Below the pieces are notes generated by a model. The model was given only the letters and a program-made list of their open reading frames with translations. It searched no databases and was not told the origin of the DNA. The position numbers and the translations under genes were made by a program. Shown one piece after another: positions 1 through 8,156 of a stretch of DNA of 64,000 nt (within the stretch, counting starts at the first letter, position 1; every line of letters starts with the position of its first letter). The stretch lies in assembly GCF_002849895.1 (NCBI RefSeq), contig NZ_CP018867.1, forward strand, positions 744,001 through 808,000, written 5' to 3'. The DNA is from Companilactobacillus alimentarius DSM 20249. GTDB taxonomy: Bacteria > Bacillota > Bacilli > Lactobacillales > Lactobacillaceae.

Positions 1-738
1 TTGTAAGTTTGATAATGCGGCAGCGTTTGTTTGTACAACACCTGAATTATCCTTTTGCTTTGCAATCCAACTTAATACTTGAATACCTTTTTCATTATTG
101 AAGTTAGTGCCTTTAACTGTTTCACCATTCTTACCATAAAGAACGTCTCCATTACTCATGAACAATGGTGTAAAGATGTAATTAGCACCTGCTTCAGCAA
201 AGTTTGTACCTAACTTACCTTTTGATGTTAATGTATCCCAACTCTTAACATCTTCGGCTGATAATTTAGCTTTATTATAATAAAGAACTTGTGACTCAAT
301 ACCGTAAGGGAATCCGTAAACTTTGCCCTTCCATGTAACACCATCAACAGCTGACTTAACATCATTTTTCTTGATTGAATTACTGTATTTCTTTGAAACT
401 GGGTAAAGTAATCCGGCATCTGCCATTTGACCAACTTGATCATGTGGCATCATGAAGACATCAGCAGCCTTATCTGGATCTTTTGAAACATCTTTCAATG
501 CATCAGCTGATGATCCAGCTTTAATCGTAACGTGTACCTTAGGGTTGGCTTTTTCAAATTTCTTAACCTGACCCTTGATAGCAGCGATATGCTCAGTATC
601 AACCCAAAGCTTAATATTTTGAGTATTACTACTACTACTTGATGAACTACTGCTCTTGCTACCACAGCCTGCTAAAACTACCATGGACATGCTAAGAACT
701 AATCCACCTAAAAGAATCTTTTTCCAATTCTTCTTCAT
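1..738 (-). CDS. malE: Maltodextrin ABC transporter substrate-binding lipoprotein, 3' part outside the window
   Basis: The reading frame is open from the ATG at 738 to the window edge, giving the first 246 residues of a protein that is normally about 400 long. The N-terminus is a lipoprotein signal: MKKNWKK, a hydrophobic stretch and the lipobox LAGC, followed by a serine-rich linker. The next part (KLWVDTEH, then FMMPHDQVGQMADAGLL and YGFPYGIESQVLYYNK) is typical of MalE/MdxE-type binding proteins. The role would be to capture maltose and maltodextrins outside the membrane for a MalFG-MsmK-type importer whose genes should follow beyond the window start. An AGGAGGAG ribosome site lies just upstream. 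The two GH13 enzymes and the LacI-family regulator nearby support the substrate. The gene has its own promoter with a cre-like site and an operator. Confidence 0.9.
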   Translation of the reverse strand, partial: MKKNWKKILLGGLVLSMSMVVLAGCGSKSSSSSSSSSNTQNIKLWVDTEHIAAIKGQVKKFEKANPKVHVTIKAGSSADALKDVSKDPDKAADVFMMPHDQVGQMADAGLLYPVSKKYSNSIKKNDVKSAVDGVTWKGKVYGFPYGIESQVLYYNKAKLSAEDVKSWDTLTSKGKLGTNFAEAGANYIFTPLFMSNGDVLYGKNGETVKGTNFNNEKGIQVLSWIAKQKDNSGVVQTNAAALSNLQ

Positions 739-781
739 GTTTCTCTCCTCCTAAAAAATATCTAATCACTTAACAACTTCT

Positions 782-809
782 ATATTACCTATTTTTTGAA
801 AAGTTGCAA
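782..809 (-). promoter_or_regulatory. Promoter of malE
   Basis: On the minus strand a -35 box TTGCAA (804-809) and a -10 box TAATAT (782-787) are separated by 16 bases and lie about 45 bases upstream of the malE start. The -35 box is inside the cre-like site at 805-818. Confidence 0.6.
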
Positions 810-818
810 TCGCTTTCA
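805..818 (-). promoter_or_regulatory. cre-like CcpA site over the malE -35 box
   Basis: The minus strand reads TGAAAGCGATTGCA, which matches the catabolite-responsive element TGNAANCGNNNNCA at every fixed position. It overlaps the -35 box, which suggests glucose repression of malE by CcpA. Confidence 0.65.
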
Positions 819-821
819 CAA

Positions 822-835
822 TGTTACCGCTAACA
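822..835. promoter_or_regulatory. MalR-type operator upstream of malE
   Basis: The 14-bp palindrome TGTTACCGCTAACA has the CG centre expected for LacI-family operators. It ends exactly 12 bases upstream of the -35 box. A near-identical palindrome (TGTTATCGGTAACA) occurs at 3991-4004 with the same 12-base gap to its own -35 box, so both are probably bound by the regulator encoded at 4007-4954. Confidence 0.65.
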
Positions 836-889
836 GAATTCATTATTGTCATTTTCTTATAAAAATCTACCTTTAATTATTTAAAGGTA

Positions 890-926
890 TAAAAAATAGA
901 AGCCCTCAACGTTTGTGAGTGCTTCT
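890..926 (-). terminator. Terminator after the GH13 operon
   Basis: Inverted repeat AGAAGC(C)CTCA / TGAG(T)GCTTCT with a short loop, followed on the minus strand by a U run. It lies just past the stop of the 944-2236 gene and separates that operon from malE. Confidence 0.8.
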
Positions 927-943
927 TTTTTTAAAATCAATAA

Positions 944-2236
944 CTATCTGAGTTCTCCCTCAATGATGATAGGGTCATAATCAATAGTTAAAATACCATT
1001 TTGTACATTAACTAGTGAATTATCGATCAAATTAGTATAATGATCACTTCTGACATTGACTTTGGCACGCCCCGACTGTCCTTTCAAGGTAAATAGTCCG
1101 ACTCTAATCTTGTTACCTAATTTATAGGTAACTTTAACAACCTCATTTTCCAAAGCTTTAATATCATAAATACCTTCATATTCAATTTGATCTTGACTTA
1201 ATTCATGCATTCTTTCCATTAATGCACTAAGATCCATTTTCTGATCTTTCCAATTAACTTTATCTTTTTCAAATAGACTTGGTGTATGCTTCATACCTGC
1301 TTCTTGTCCAGCATAAATTAACGTAGAACCCTTTTGGAATTCTGAAAAAGCTGTCCAATTGAACATATCATTCTCATTAATAAATAATTTATGTGCTCTA
1401 ACTTGATCATGATTCTCCAGAGCTCTCATTTTAATGTAATTTTTAGGATAAATATACTCTTGTTGATTCAGAGCTTCTACGTACCGCTCCAATGGAACTT
1501 TGTCATTAATATATGCATGCCATATCTCGTCAATATCATAGTCATAGGTCATATCAAATGCTTGATACATTTCACTATCAGATTCAGCACAATAACCTCT
1601 GTCCCGTAAGTATTTAATATAGCCACCACCAGAAGTTTCTGCTAGCCATATCATATCTGGATTAACCTTAGCAACATCTTTGCGAGCTTCTTTCCAGAAA
1701 TCAAGCGGTACTTGTGGTGCCACATCGCATCTAAAGCCATCCACTAAATCAGCATATTTCTTTAAAGTCTCAATTTGATACTTCCATAAATCTTTATGAG
1801 AATAATCTAATTCCGCAACGTCAGTCCAGTCAGGGTTCTTGTTTAAAAGATTCCCCATATCATCGCGCAAGAACCAACCCGGATGTTCTTTTAAAAGAAC
1901 TGAATCGCGTGAAGTATGATTATAGACAATATCAATCATCAATTTCATACCCATATCGTGAACAGTTTTTGAAAAATGAACGAAATCATCCCATGAACCA
2001 ATTTTAGGATCAATTGAACGATAATCCTTAATAGAATATGGTGAGCCTAATTTACCTTTACGATCCTTTTTACCAATTGGATAAATAGGCAATAGCCAGA
2101 TATAATCTGTTCCTAACTCCTTAATACGTTCCAAATCGCTCTCAAGAGCTTTCAAAGTACCCTTCTTAGTATGATTTCTTACAAAGACACTATAAATTTG
2201 AGCTTTTCTTAATTCTACACTTGTATTTTTTGCCAT
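944..2236 (-). CDS. GH13 alpha-amylase-family glycosidase
   Basis: A 430-residue protein with the four GH13 signature regions: IDIVYNHTS (about 101-109), DGFRCDVA with the catalytic nucleophile Asp171, WLAETSG with the acid/base Glu200, and ALENHDQ with Asp277. No signal peptide is visible, so it should act in the cytoplasm on imported maltodextrin. It is shorter than the 553-residue GH13 enzyme immediately upstream, with only a small C-terminal beta domain after the barrel. The gap between the two genes is 14 bases, so they are one operon, ending at the hairpin at 890-926. The precise specificity (maltogenic amylase, neopullulanase-like or other) cannot be read from the sequence, and no symbol is given for that reason. 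Confidence 0.85.
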   Translation of the reverse strand: MAKNTSVELRKAQIYSVFVRNHTKKGTLKALESDLERIKELGTDYIWLLPIYPIGKKDRKGKLGSPYSIKDYRSIDPKIGSWDDFVHFSKTVHDMGMKLMIDIVYNHTSRDSVLLKEHPGWFLRDDMGNLLNKNPDWTDVAELDYSHKDLWKYQIETLKKYADLVDGFRCDVAPQVPLDFWKEARKDVAKVNPDMIWLAETSGGGYIKYLRDRGYCAESDSEMYQAFDMTYDYDIDEIWHAYINDKVPLERYVEALNQQEYIYPKNYIKMRALENHDQVRAHKLFINENDMFNWTAFSEFQKGSTLIYAGQEAGMKHTPSLFEKDKVNWKDQKMDLSALMERMHELSQDQIEYEGIYDIKALENEVVKVTYKLGNKIRVGLFTLKGQSGRAKVNVRSDHYTNLIDNSLVNVQNGILTIDYDPIIIEGELR

Positions 2237-2250
2237 AATTTACACCCCTA

Positions 2251-3912
2251 CTATTTTTTTGATTCCAAAGCACAGCATCCCCATGGATCAATGGTTACAT
2301 TTCCATCAGATACTTTGACAACATGGTTAGTTAGCATTTGCTTCCATTTTCCCTGTGGTAAATGATAGGTTTTAGCTTCAGTGGAAAAATTAACAATGAC
2401 TAACCCCTTGTCAGCATTCGTTTGTCGTAAATAAGCATATATTTCTGGATCAGTGATCAACAATTGGTAATCACCATTAGTAAAGCAATCATCTTTCTTT
2501 AATGCTAATAAACTTTGATAAAAAGTAGCAACGCTAGTTGGCTGCTTCAATTCCTGTTCGACATTATTCTCATCAGTCAAAGCCCAATTCCACGGTTGTT
2601 TCTTTGAAAATCCGTGATATTTGGAGGTATCCCATTGCATTGGGCCTCGAGCTGTCATTTCGTCTTGATTATTCAATAATTGCAAAATAGTTTTATCATC
2701 AAAGGATTTTTTACGTAGCGTCTTTATTAAATCCACAGCTCTTTGATCATTGAAATCATTAATATGCTGGAATTTTAAACCATGCATACCTAATTCCTCA
2801 CCATAATAAATTACCGGAACACCTCTTTGTAAAAACATCAACATCGCTAATAGTTTAGCTACATCCGTATTCTCAACTGGTAAATTTAATCGGTCCAATA
2901 CTCGACTAATATCATGGTTGCCCCAAGTCAAGGTTGGCAAGCTAATTCCATTAAGAATACTTTCCCAAGTAACGTAGGTTTTTTTTAAGCAATCCAATGA
3001 TAGTCGTCTAGTTTGAAAGAACCCAGGGATCTCTGAATTACTATCATCGTACACTTCACCATAATTCCCCGAATTAACAACTACATCACAGCCATCTTCA
3101 TTAGGTCTAGTGTATTCAGCAGCATCACGAGCCTTGGCAGAAGATGCTTCACCAAACAAAAAGGTATCAGGCTTATAAGCTTTAATGTCCCTAACAAAAT
3201 TTCCTAAGTATTCTTTTACCTTTGGTAACCTTGCATAAAAGGTATCATCAGCTGGATACTTTTCATTTGTAAGCAAAGAATTCTGCTCCAAATTAGCCTT
3301 AGCTATGTGAATAAAAGCATCCAAGCGGAATCCATCGACGCCCTTTCCAAGCCAAAACTTACCAATATCGGCAATTGATTTTTGTACTTCCGGATTTTTC
3401 CAATTCAAATCTGGCATTCGCTTATCAAATAAGTGAAAATAATAGTCATTTTCATTATTTGGATTCTTTTCCCAAACACTTCCGCCGAAAAATGAACCCC
3501 AATTATTAGGTTCATGTCCATCTACTTCTTGATGCCATATATAATAATCCTTAAAAATACTATTAGGATTATTAATAGCGTCTTTGAACCACGGATGTTG
3601 ATCGGAAGTATGATTAATTGGTAAATCCAAAATAATATGTAATCCTAAATGATGAGCTTTTTGTATCAATTCTGTAAAATCATTCATATCCCCTAAAATA
3701 GGATCTATTGCAAAATAATTAGACACATCATAACCATTATCAACTTGTGGTGAAACAAATATAGGATTAAGCCAAATAGTATTACAGCCTATACTTTTAA
3801 CATAATTTAAATGCTTAATTACTCCTCGAAGGTCTCCAATACCATCATCGTTGGTGTCCTGAAAACTTTTGGGGTAAATCTGGTATATGATTGCTTTATC
3901 ATACCAATTCAC
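2251..3912 (-). CDS. malL: Oligo-1,6-glucosidase / alpha-glucosidase, GH13
   Basis: A 553-residue cytoplasmic enzyme of the oligo-1,6-glucosidase/dextran glucosidase group. It opens with WYDKAIIYQIYPKSFQDTN, typical of this group, and has DLPINHTS (about 96-103), GFRLDAF with nucleophile Asp198, FGEAS with acid/base Glu255 and WGNHD with Asp334. It would release glucose from the non-reducing ends of isomalto- or malto-oligosaccharides delivered by the MalE transporter. The start is GTG at 3912, preceded by a strong AAGGGGG site; an ATG slightly upstream is in another frame. It is first in an operon with the second GH13 gene and is read from the promoter and MalR operator at 3949-4004. dexB is an alternative name. 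Confidence 0.88.
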   Translation of the reverse strand: MNWYDKAIIYQIYPKSFQDTNDDGIGDLRGVIKHLNYVKSIGCNTIWLNPIFVSPQVDNGYDVSNYFAIDPILGDMNDFTELIQKAHHLGLHIILDLPINHTSDQHPWFKDAINNPNSIFKDYYIWHQEVDGHEPNNWGSFFGGSVWEKNPNNENDYYFHLFDKRMPDLNWKNPEVQKSIADIGKFWLGKGVDGFRLDAFIHIAKANLEQNSLLTNEKYPADDTFYARLPKVKEYLGNFVRDIKAYKPDTFLFGEASSAKARDAAEYTRPNEDGCDVVVNSGNYGEVYDDSNSEIPGFFQTRRLSLDCLKKTYVTWESILNGISLPTLTWGNHDISRVLDRLNLPVENTDVAKLLAMLMFLQRGVPVIYYGEELGMHGLKFQHINDFNDQRAVDLIKTLRKKSFDDKTILQLLNNQDEMTARGPMQWDTSKYHGFSKKQPWNWALTDENNVEQELKQPTSVATFYQSLLALKKDDCFTNGDYQLLITDPEIYAYLRQTNADKGLVIVNFSTEAKTYHLPQGKWKQMLTNHVVKVSDGNVTIDPWGCCALESKK

Positions 3913-3948
3913 AATACATAGCCCCCTTCTTGTAAACCCTTACATACC

Positions 3949-3978
3949 AGTATAAAAAAGTAAGCCCCACTATAGCAA
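3949..3978 (-). promoter_or_regulatory. Promoter of the GH13 operon
   Basis: Minus strand: -35 TTGCTA (3973-3978), 18-base spacer, -10 TATACT (3949-3954). It sits between the regulator gene and the first glycosidase gene, so the glycosidases can be expressed independently of the regulator. Confidence 0.55.
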
Positions 3979-3990
3979 GGCTTTAAACGA

Positions 3991-4004
3991 TGTTATCGGT
4001 AACA
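3991..4004. promoter_or_regulatory. MalR-type operator upstream of the GH13 operon
   Basis: Palindrome TGTTATCGGTAACA, 12 bases upstream of the -35 box at 3973-3978 and only 2 bases past the regulator's stop codon. Same motif and same spacing as at 822-835. Confidence 0.65.
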
Positions 4005-4006
4005 AT

Positions 4007-4954
4007 TTAATTACGTAAAGTTCCTCCCAAACTAATTTTAGGTTCAAAGACAAGCGAGCCTTGGGGAGCAGCATTCTGGATCTTATCTAAAAGATTTTCC
4101 CCACAAGCACTTCCCATTTCAATGATAGATTGCTTGATTGTCGTAATCTTAGGCGAAGCTATTTGATTCAAAAACACACCATCAAACCCTGTAACGCCAA
4201 AATCCTCAGGAATTTTACCGCCACAACGAATAATACCACGTTCAATACCAATAGCTAAACGATCGGATGCACAAATAAAAGCCGTATTCTTAGGAATATT
4301 ATCCCAATTATTCTCCACAAATTCTTCTGACATGTGACTATGATTTCCAAAACGATGCAATTCTGGAATCATTTGTTTCTCCTGAACTTGCTGGAGATAA
4401 CCAGCCTCACGAGAATATTCAAATGATTCCTTACTGTCGATTCCAATATAGATCAATTTTTCATAACCCTTTTTCAAGGCTAACTGTGATAACAGATACG
4501 TACCTGCTTTATTATTAGTATCAACATAATCCAAGCCATAACGATTCTCGCCAAATAAAATGACTGGCTTTTTCAACTTTTTTATCCACTCAACATCATT
4601 TATTCGCATTCCCGTAATAATATACCCATCACAATTCCCAATATCGAAATTGCGGCGAGTAACTAGTTGCAATGAATACTGATGCAAATCCAAAATCTTA
4701 GCAATTCCAATCATCAAATTCATATAATATGGTTCAGTCGTATCAATGTCCTCTAGAATGCATAACTTAACAATTCTAGTACTATTATTTGCCAAAGCTT
4801 TGGCAATCACATTAGGATGATAATCTAACTCCCGCATGGCTTCATAAACCACTTGCTTCAACTCATCAGTGACCTTATCCGGATGATTGATTACTCTCGA
4901 AACCGTCATTTTTGAAACATTGGCTTTCTTTGCTACATCTAATAAAGTAGTCAT
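4007..4954 (-). CDS. malR: LacI-family transcriptional regulator, MalR-like
   Basis: A 315-residue LacI/GalR regulator. The N-terminal helix-turn-helix with hinge is clear (TTLLDVAKKANVSKMTVSRV, then NHPDKVTDELK), followed by a periplasmic-binding-protein-like effector domain with FICASDRLAIG and GVTGFDG. I start it at the ATG at 4954, because GGAGGGAG lies just upstream; an in-frame ATG at 4969 precedes that ribosome site and would add five unlikely residues. The gene is followed by two GH13 genes and malE, and two matching palindromes lie at those promoters, so maltose or maltodextrin control is the likely job. A -10 box TATAAT at 4981-4986 suggests its own promoter. Confidence 0.85.
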   Translation of the reverse strand: MTTLLDVAKKANVSKMTVSRVINHPDKVTDELKQVVYEAMRELDYHPNVIAKALANNSTRIVKLCILEDIDTTEPYYMNLMIGIAKILDLHQYSLQLVTRRNFDIGNCDGYIITGMRINDVEWIKKLKKPVILFGENRYGLDYVDTNNKAGTYLLSQLALKKGYEKLIYIGIDSKESFEYSREAGYLQQVQEKQMIPELHRFGNHSHMSEEFVENNWDNIPKNTAFICASDRLAIGIERGIIRCGGKIPEDFGVTGFDGVFLNQIASPKITTIKQSIIEMGSACGENLLDKIQNAAPQGSLVFEPKISLGGTLRN

Positions 4955-5060
4955 GAGTTCTCCCTCCATACCACAATTTTATTATAACAATATAAAAACC
5001 CTTTCAGTGCTATTTTTATATATTTTTCATTTTACACATATATTCATTAAATTTGATTTT

Positions 5061-5116
5061 AAAAAAAGATCAGTTCTGTCATCCATTTTTTGATGGTTGA
5101 CTAAACTGATCTTTTT
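5061..5116. terminator. Terminator between the beta-galactosidase and malR
   Basis: AAAAAGATCAGTT / AACTGATCTTTTT stem with an inner ATCCA...TGAT helix. The T run in both directions suits termination of the minus-strand beta-galactosidase transcript; it could work on either strand. Confidence 0.75.
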
Positions 5117-5148
5117 GATATTTATAACTTTAATAACATTCATATCCT

Positions 5149-7146
5149 TTAGCTTTTTTGAATTCTCAAAATCCTTACATCATAACCTTGTAGAACAATC
5201 TGCTTAGATATAACTTTCTGTGACAAAAGATCCAAACTTCCTGGATAAGGATTATCAATTTTCTTAACTTCAGAATCGGTATTAATAATAAAAACAAATT
5301 TAGTATCATCGTTTTGTCTTACCATTACTTCTACATCATTTTTACTAGAATCAGCTTTCAAACCAGCCTGTTTTAAGATATCAGTCAAGAAATAATCCAT
5401 AGCCTTATCATTCAAACGTGTTCCAGAATAATAGGCATATCCTTGACCAAAATGATTTCTCGTCAAGGCAGAGTAATTCGAATAGAAAACCTCAGTACCA
5501 TAATGAGCTAATGATTGAGCAGTTTGTGGTTGAATCAAATCACAAACCAAACTCCCATTTCCAATCTTTTGACTATCATTTTCAAGTGTATGTTGTGTTT
5601 CAAACGGTAAGGCGTCAGTTTCATCATATTTAAGCCCTAGAACATTCTTCAGTAATCCTGGATAACCACCTAAATACACATTATCATTTTTATCAGAGAT
5701 CCCTGAAAAGTAATCCGTTACAAAAATTCCACCTTCATTAACAAAATCTTCAATTCTTTGAGTTAAAGATTCGGAATTAATGTACATATTTGGAGCTATA
5801 ACAATCTTATATTTTTTAAAATCAGTCTCTTTTGAAATCATATCGATACTAATTTTCTTATTATAAAAGGCCTTATAGTAATCATGAATTCCATTGACAT
5901 AATTGAGATTAGTTGTTGGACCCATACAATCTTCTAATCCCCAATAACTATTCCAGTCAAAAATAATTGCTACTTTTGAAGAAATTTTTGATAATTTTAT
6001 TTCATCAGGCAAATTATATAATTCTTCACCTAATTGTTTTAATTCTTTAAAAACTCTCGTTTTGGTTGAATCACTATGGGAAATCATGGCACTATGAAAT
6101 TTTTCAGATCCATTGCGCGATTGTTTTAATTGGAAAAATTGAATTGTTTCTGCACCATGAGCCATTGCCTGATAACTAAGCATTCGCATCTGATTAGGAA
6201 ATTTTAAAGAATTAAATGGTTGCCAATTTTGCTGACTAGGAGTCTGCTCCATTAGCATAAAGGGCTTTCCTTTTAGGCCACGCATCAGATCGTGTTGCAT
6301 TGCAGTATAGCTCGCAGGGGTATCGAAACTAGGATAATTATCCCAAGAGACTACATCCATTTCTTTTGCCCATTTGAAATAATCAAGATCCTTTTGTGAA
6401 CCCATTAAGTTCGTTGTAATTGGTCGATTATCATATTTTCTTATGATATCCCGTTCCATCTTAAAGTTATTCAACAAACTATCAGATTGAAATCTACGAT
6501 AGGCTAAGTCTAATCCTGACAAAACTGATTTTCCATTACTAAAGGTATCTCCTAGTCTCATCGGTGGCATGATTTCATCCCATTGACGATAAGTATGACT
6601 CCAAAAATTAGTATTCCAAGCGCAATTAATTTTTTCTAAATCATTATCATATTCCTTTTTAAGCCATCTACGAAATTCTCTTGCGCAATTATCACAATAA
6701 CAATAACCATTATATTCATTAGATATATGCCAATGAGTTATATTTTTTACATTTGAATAACGCTTAGCTATTTTTTCGACTAATTGAGCTGCTAATCTTT
6801 GGAAGCTTTTACTATTAGGACACGCATTCTCACGTTTGCCACCAATCTGTCGATGCCCATTTGTGTCTACCCGATTGATATCAGGATATTTTTTTGTCAT
6901 CCAAAAAGGAATTGCCCCAGTAGCAGTTGCCATAACTATTTTTATATTGTTTTTCTCCAATAATCTCACAATTCTATCAAGTTGTGAAAAATCAAACTCA
7001 TCCTCTGTTTGTTCCAATAAAGACCAAGAAAAAACATTAATCGTTGCTGAATTAACATCAGCTAGTTTTAATTTATCCCAGTCAGACTGCCATGAGCTTT
7101 GTGGCCATTGCTCCGGATTATAATCACCACCATATAAAATAGACAT
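5149..7146 (-). CDS. lacA: Beta-galactosidase, GH42
   Basis: A 665-residue GH42 enzyme when started at the ATG at 7146 (SILYGGDYNPEQWP follows directly, as is usual for the family). An in-frame ATG at 7167 would add a KGKGKT tail without a ribosome site. Acid/base Glu is in HISNEYNG (Glu144) and the nucleophile in FMLMEQTPS (Glu300). Cys109 and the CYCDNC cluster (149-154) match the zinc site seen in many GH42 enzymes. The barrel is followed by the trimerisation-like and small beta domains. No signal peptide is present, so it is cytoplasmic. GH42 enzymes act on unphosphorylated galactosides or galacto-oligosaccharides. Neighbours are an AraC regulator 80-100 bases upstream and a divergent PTS permease, a probable sugar-uptake set. 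Confidence 0.92.
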   Translation of the reverse strand: MSILYGGDYNPEQWPQSSWQSDWDKLKLADVNSATINVFSWSLLEQTEDEFDFSQLDRIVRLLEKNNIKIVMATATGAIPFWMTKKYPDINRVDTNGHRQIGGKRENACPNSKSFQRLAAQLVEKIAKRYSNVKNITHWHISNEYNGYCYCDNCAREFRRWLKKEYDNDLEKINCAWNTNFWSHTYRQWDEIMPPMRLGDTFSNGKSVLSGLDLAYRRFQSDSLLNNFKMERDIIRKYDNRPITTNLMGSQKDLDYFKWAKEMDVVSWDNYPSFDTPASYTAMQHDLMRGLKGKPFMLMEQTPSQQNWQPFNSLKFPNQMRMLSYQAMAHGAETIQFFQLKQSRNGSEKFHSAMISHSDSTKTRVFKELKQLGEELYNLPDEIKLSKISSKVAIIFDWNSYWGLEDCMGPTTNLNYVNGIHDYYKAFYNKKISIDMISKETDFKKYKIVIAPNMYINSESLTQRIEDFVNEGGIFVTDYFSGISDKNDNVYLGGYPGLLKNVLGLKYDETDALPFETQHTLENDSQKIGNGSLVCDLIQPQTAQSLAHYGTEVFYSNYSALTRNHFGQGYAYYSGTRLNDKAMDYFLTDILKQAGLKADSSKNDVEVMVRQNDDTKFVFIINTDSEVKKIDNPYPGSLDLLSQKVISKQIVLQGYDVRILRIQKS

Positions 7147-7246
7147 AGTTTTACCTTTACCTTTCATAATTAATTAGAGATTAATCTAACACAGATGACA
7201 CACATAGTAATTAAGGAAAGCAATTTAAAAATGCTATATTTTGAAA

Positions 7247-8053
7247 CTACTTATATAAACTTCTGAATTTTCCCGGTGTAACTTTTTCACTTCGTTTAAA
7301 CATTGATATAAAGTAACTATTAGTATTGAAACCAACTTCTCGACTAACTTCATCAACTGACAATTGTGGTTCATTCAACAATAATTCTTTAGCCATTTTA
7401 ATACGATAATCAATCAAAACTTGATGAGGCGAACTACCATAATTATTTCTAAAGGCTTCTAAAATATATTGCAAGCTATAATTGGTTACACTTACAAAAT
7501 CGGTATTAGATAGGTTCTCTTGATACGATTTTCTGATTAAATTTAAAATAGGAATAATTATATTTCGATTTAATAAATAATTTCTTGAATTAATAGCACA
7601 GTATTTTTTTACTAATAATAGGAATTCGTAAACTAATGTAGACGAATCATATATATTTAACCGATTATTTTCTTTAAAATCCTTATAATGATTTTCGATG
7701 AAAGCTTGAAGTTTGATTTCTGGAGACTCAATAAAAAGATAGTCATGAAATCCTAAAATCTGGGTAATCTCAGAAATTAGTAGTCCTCCAAATGTAAAAT
7801 AATTGGTTAACCAAGCTCCTTTTTTAGAGTAATAAGAGTGGGGAATATTCTGATTAATCAAAATACCCTGATTCTTTTTTAATACGATCTCTTTACCTTC
7901 AATTTCTACTATTCCAACTCCAGAATAAGTTTGTAACCAATGAACATAATTATATCCTTTCGGTCTAGATAGATTCTCTTGTCGCCACTTATATCCGATA
8001 CTGTCAACATATAGTGGTAAGGATCTATCCTTTGTTTTAAAACTATATCGCAT
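7247..8053 (-). CDS. AraC-family transcriptional regulator
   Basis: A 268-residue protein with an N-terminal cupin-like sensing domain (about 20-130; GILINQNIPHSYY is a typical AraC-ligand-domain segment) and a C-terminal double helix-turn-helix (about 165-268) ending in LSVDEVSREVGFNTNSYF and ITPGKFR-like VTPGKFRSLYK. The start at 8053 has GAAGGTGA in front of it. It lies on the same strand as, and just upstream of, the GH42 gene, and is divergent from the PTS IIC gene. It is therefore the likely local activator of galactoside uptake and cleavage. The effector is unknown. Confidence 0.85.
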   Translation of the reverse strand: MRYSFKTKDRSLPLYVDSIGYKWRQENLSRPKGYNYVHWLQTYSGVGIVEIEGKEIVLKKNQGILINQNIPHSYYSKKGAWLTNYFTFGGLLISEITQILGFHDYLFIESPEIKLQAFIENHYKDFKENNRLNIYDSSTLVYEFLLLVKKYCAINSRNYLLNRNIIIPILNLIRKSYQENLSNTDFVSVTNYSLQYILEAFRNNYGSSPHQVLIDYRIKMAKELLLNEPQLSVDEVSREVGFNTNSYFISMFKRSEKVTPGKFRSLYK

Positions 8054-8059
8054 TATTTC

Positions 8060-8131
8060 ACCTTCAATATTTGATATTTAGGAAGCATTATCTGTAATTA
8101 CAATACCATTTTAGTATGTTAAATTGAAGGT
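8060..8131. promoter_or_regulatory. Divergent promoter region with a 9-bp inverted repeat
   Basis: ACCTTCAAT (8060-8068) and ATTGAAGGT (8123-8131) form a perfect inverted repeat across the intergenic region of the AraC gene and the PTS gene. Part of the left arm is also the AraC gene's ribosome site, so the symmetry may be partly fortuitous. I could not settle on clear -35/-10 boxes. Confidence 0.3.
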
Positions 8132-8156
8132 AATTAGAGGAGAGGAAGGCTTTGAA

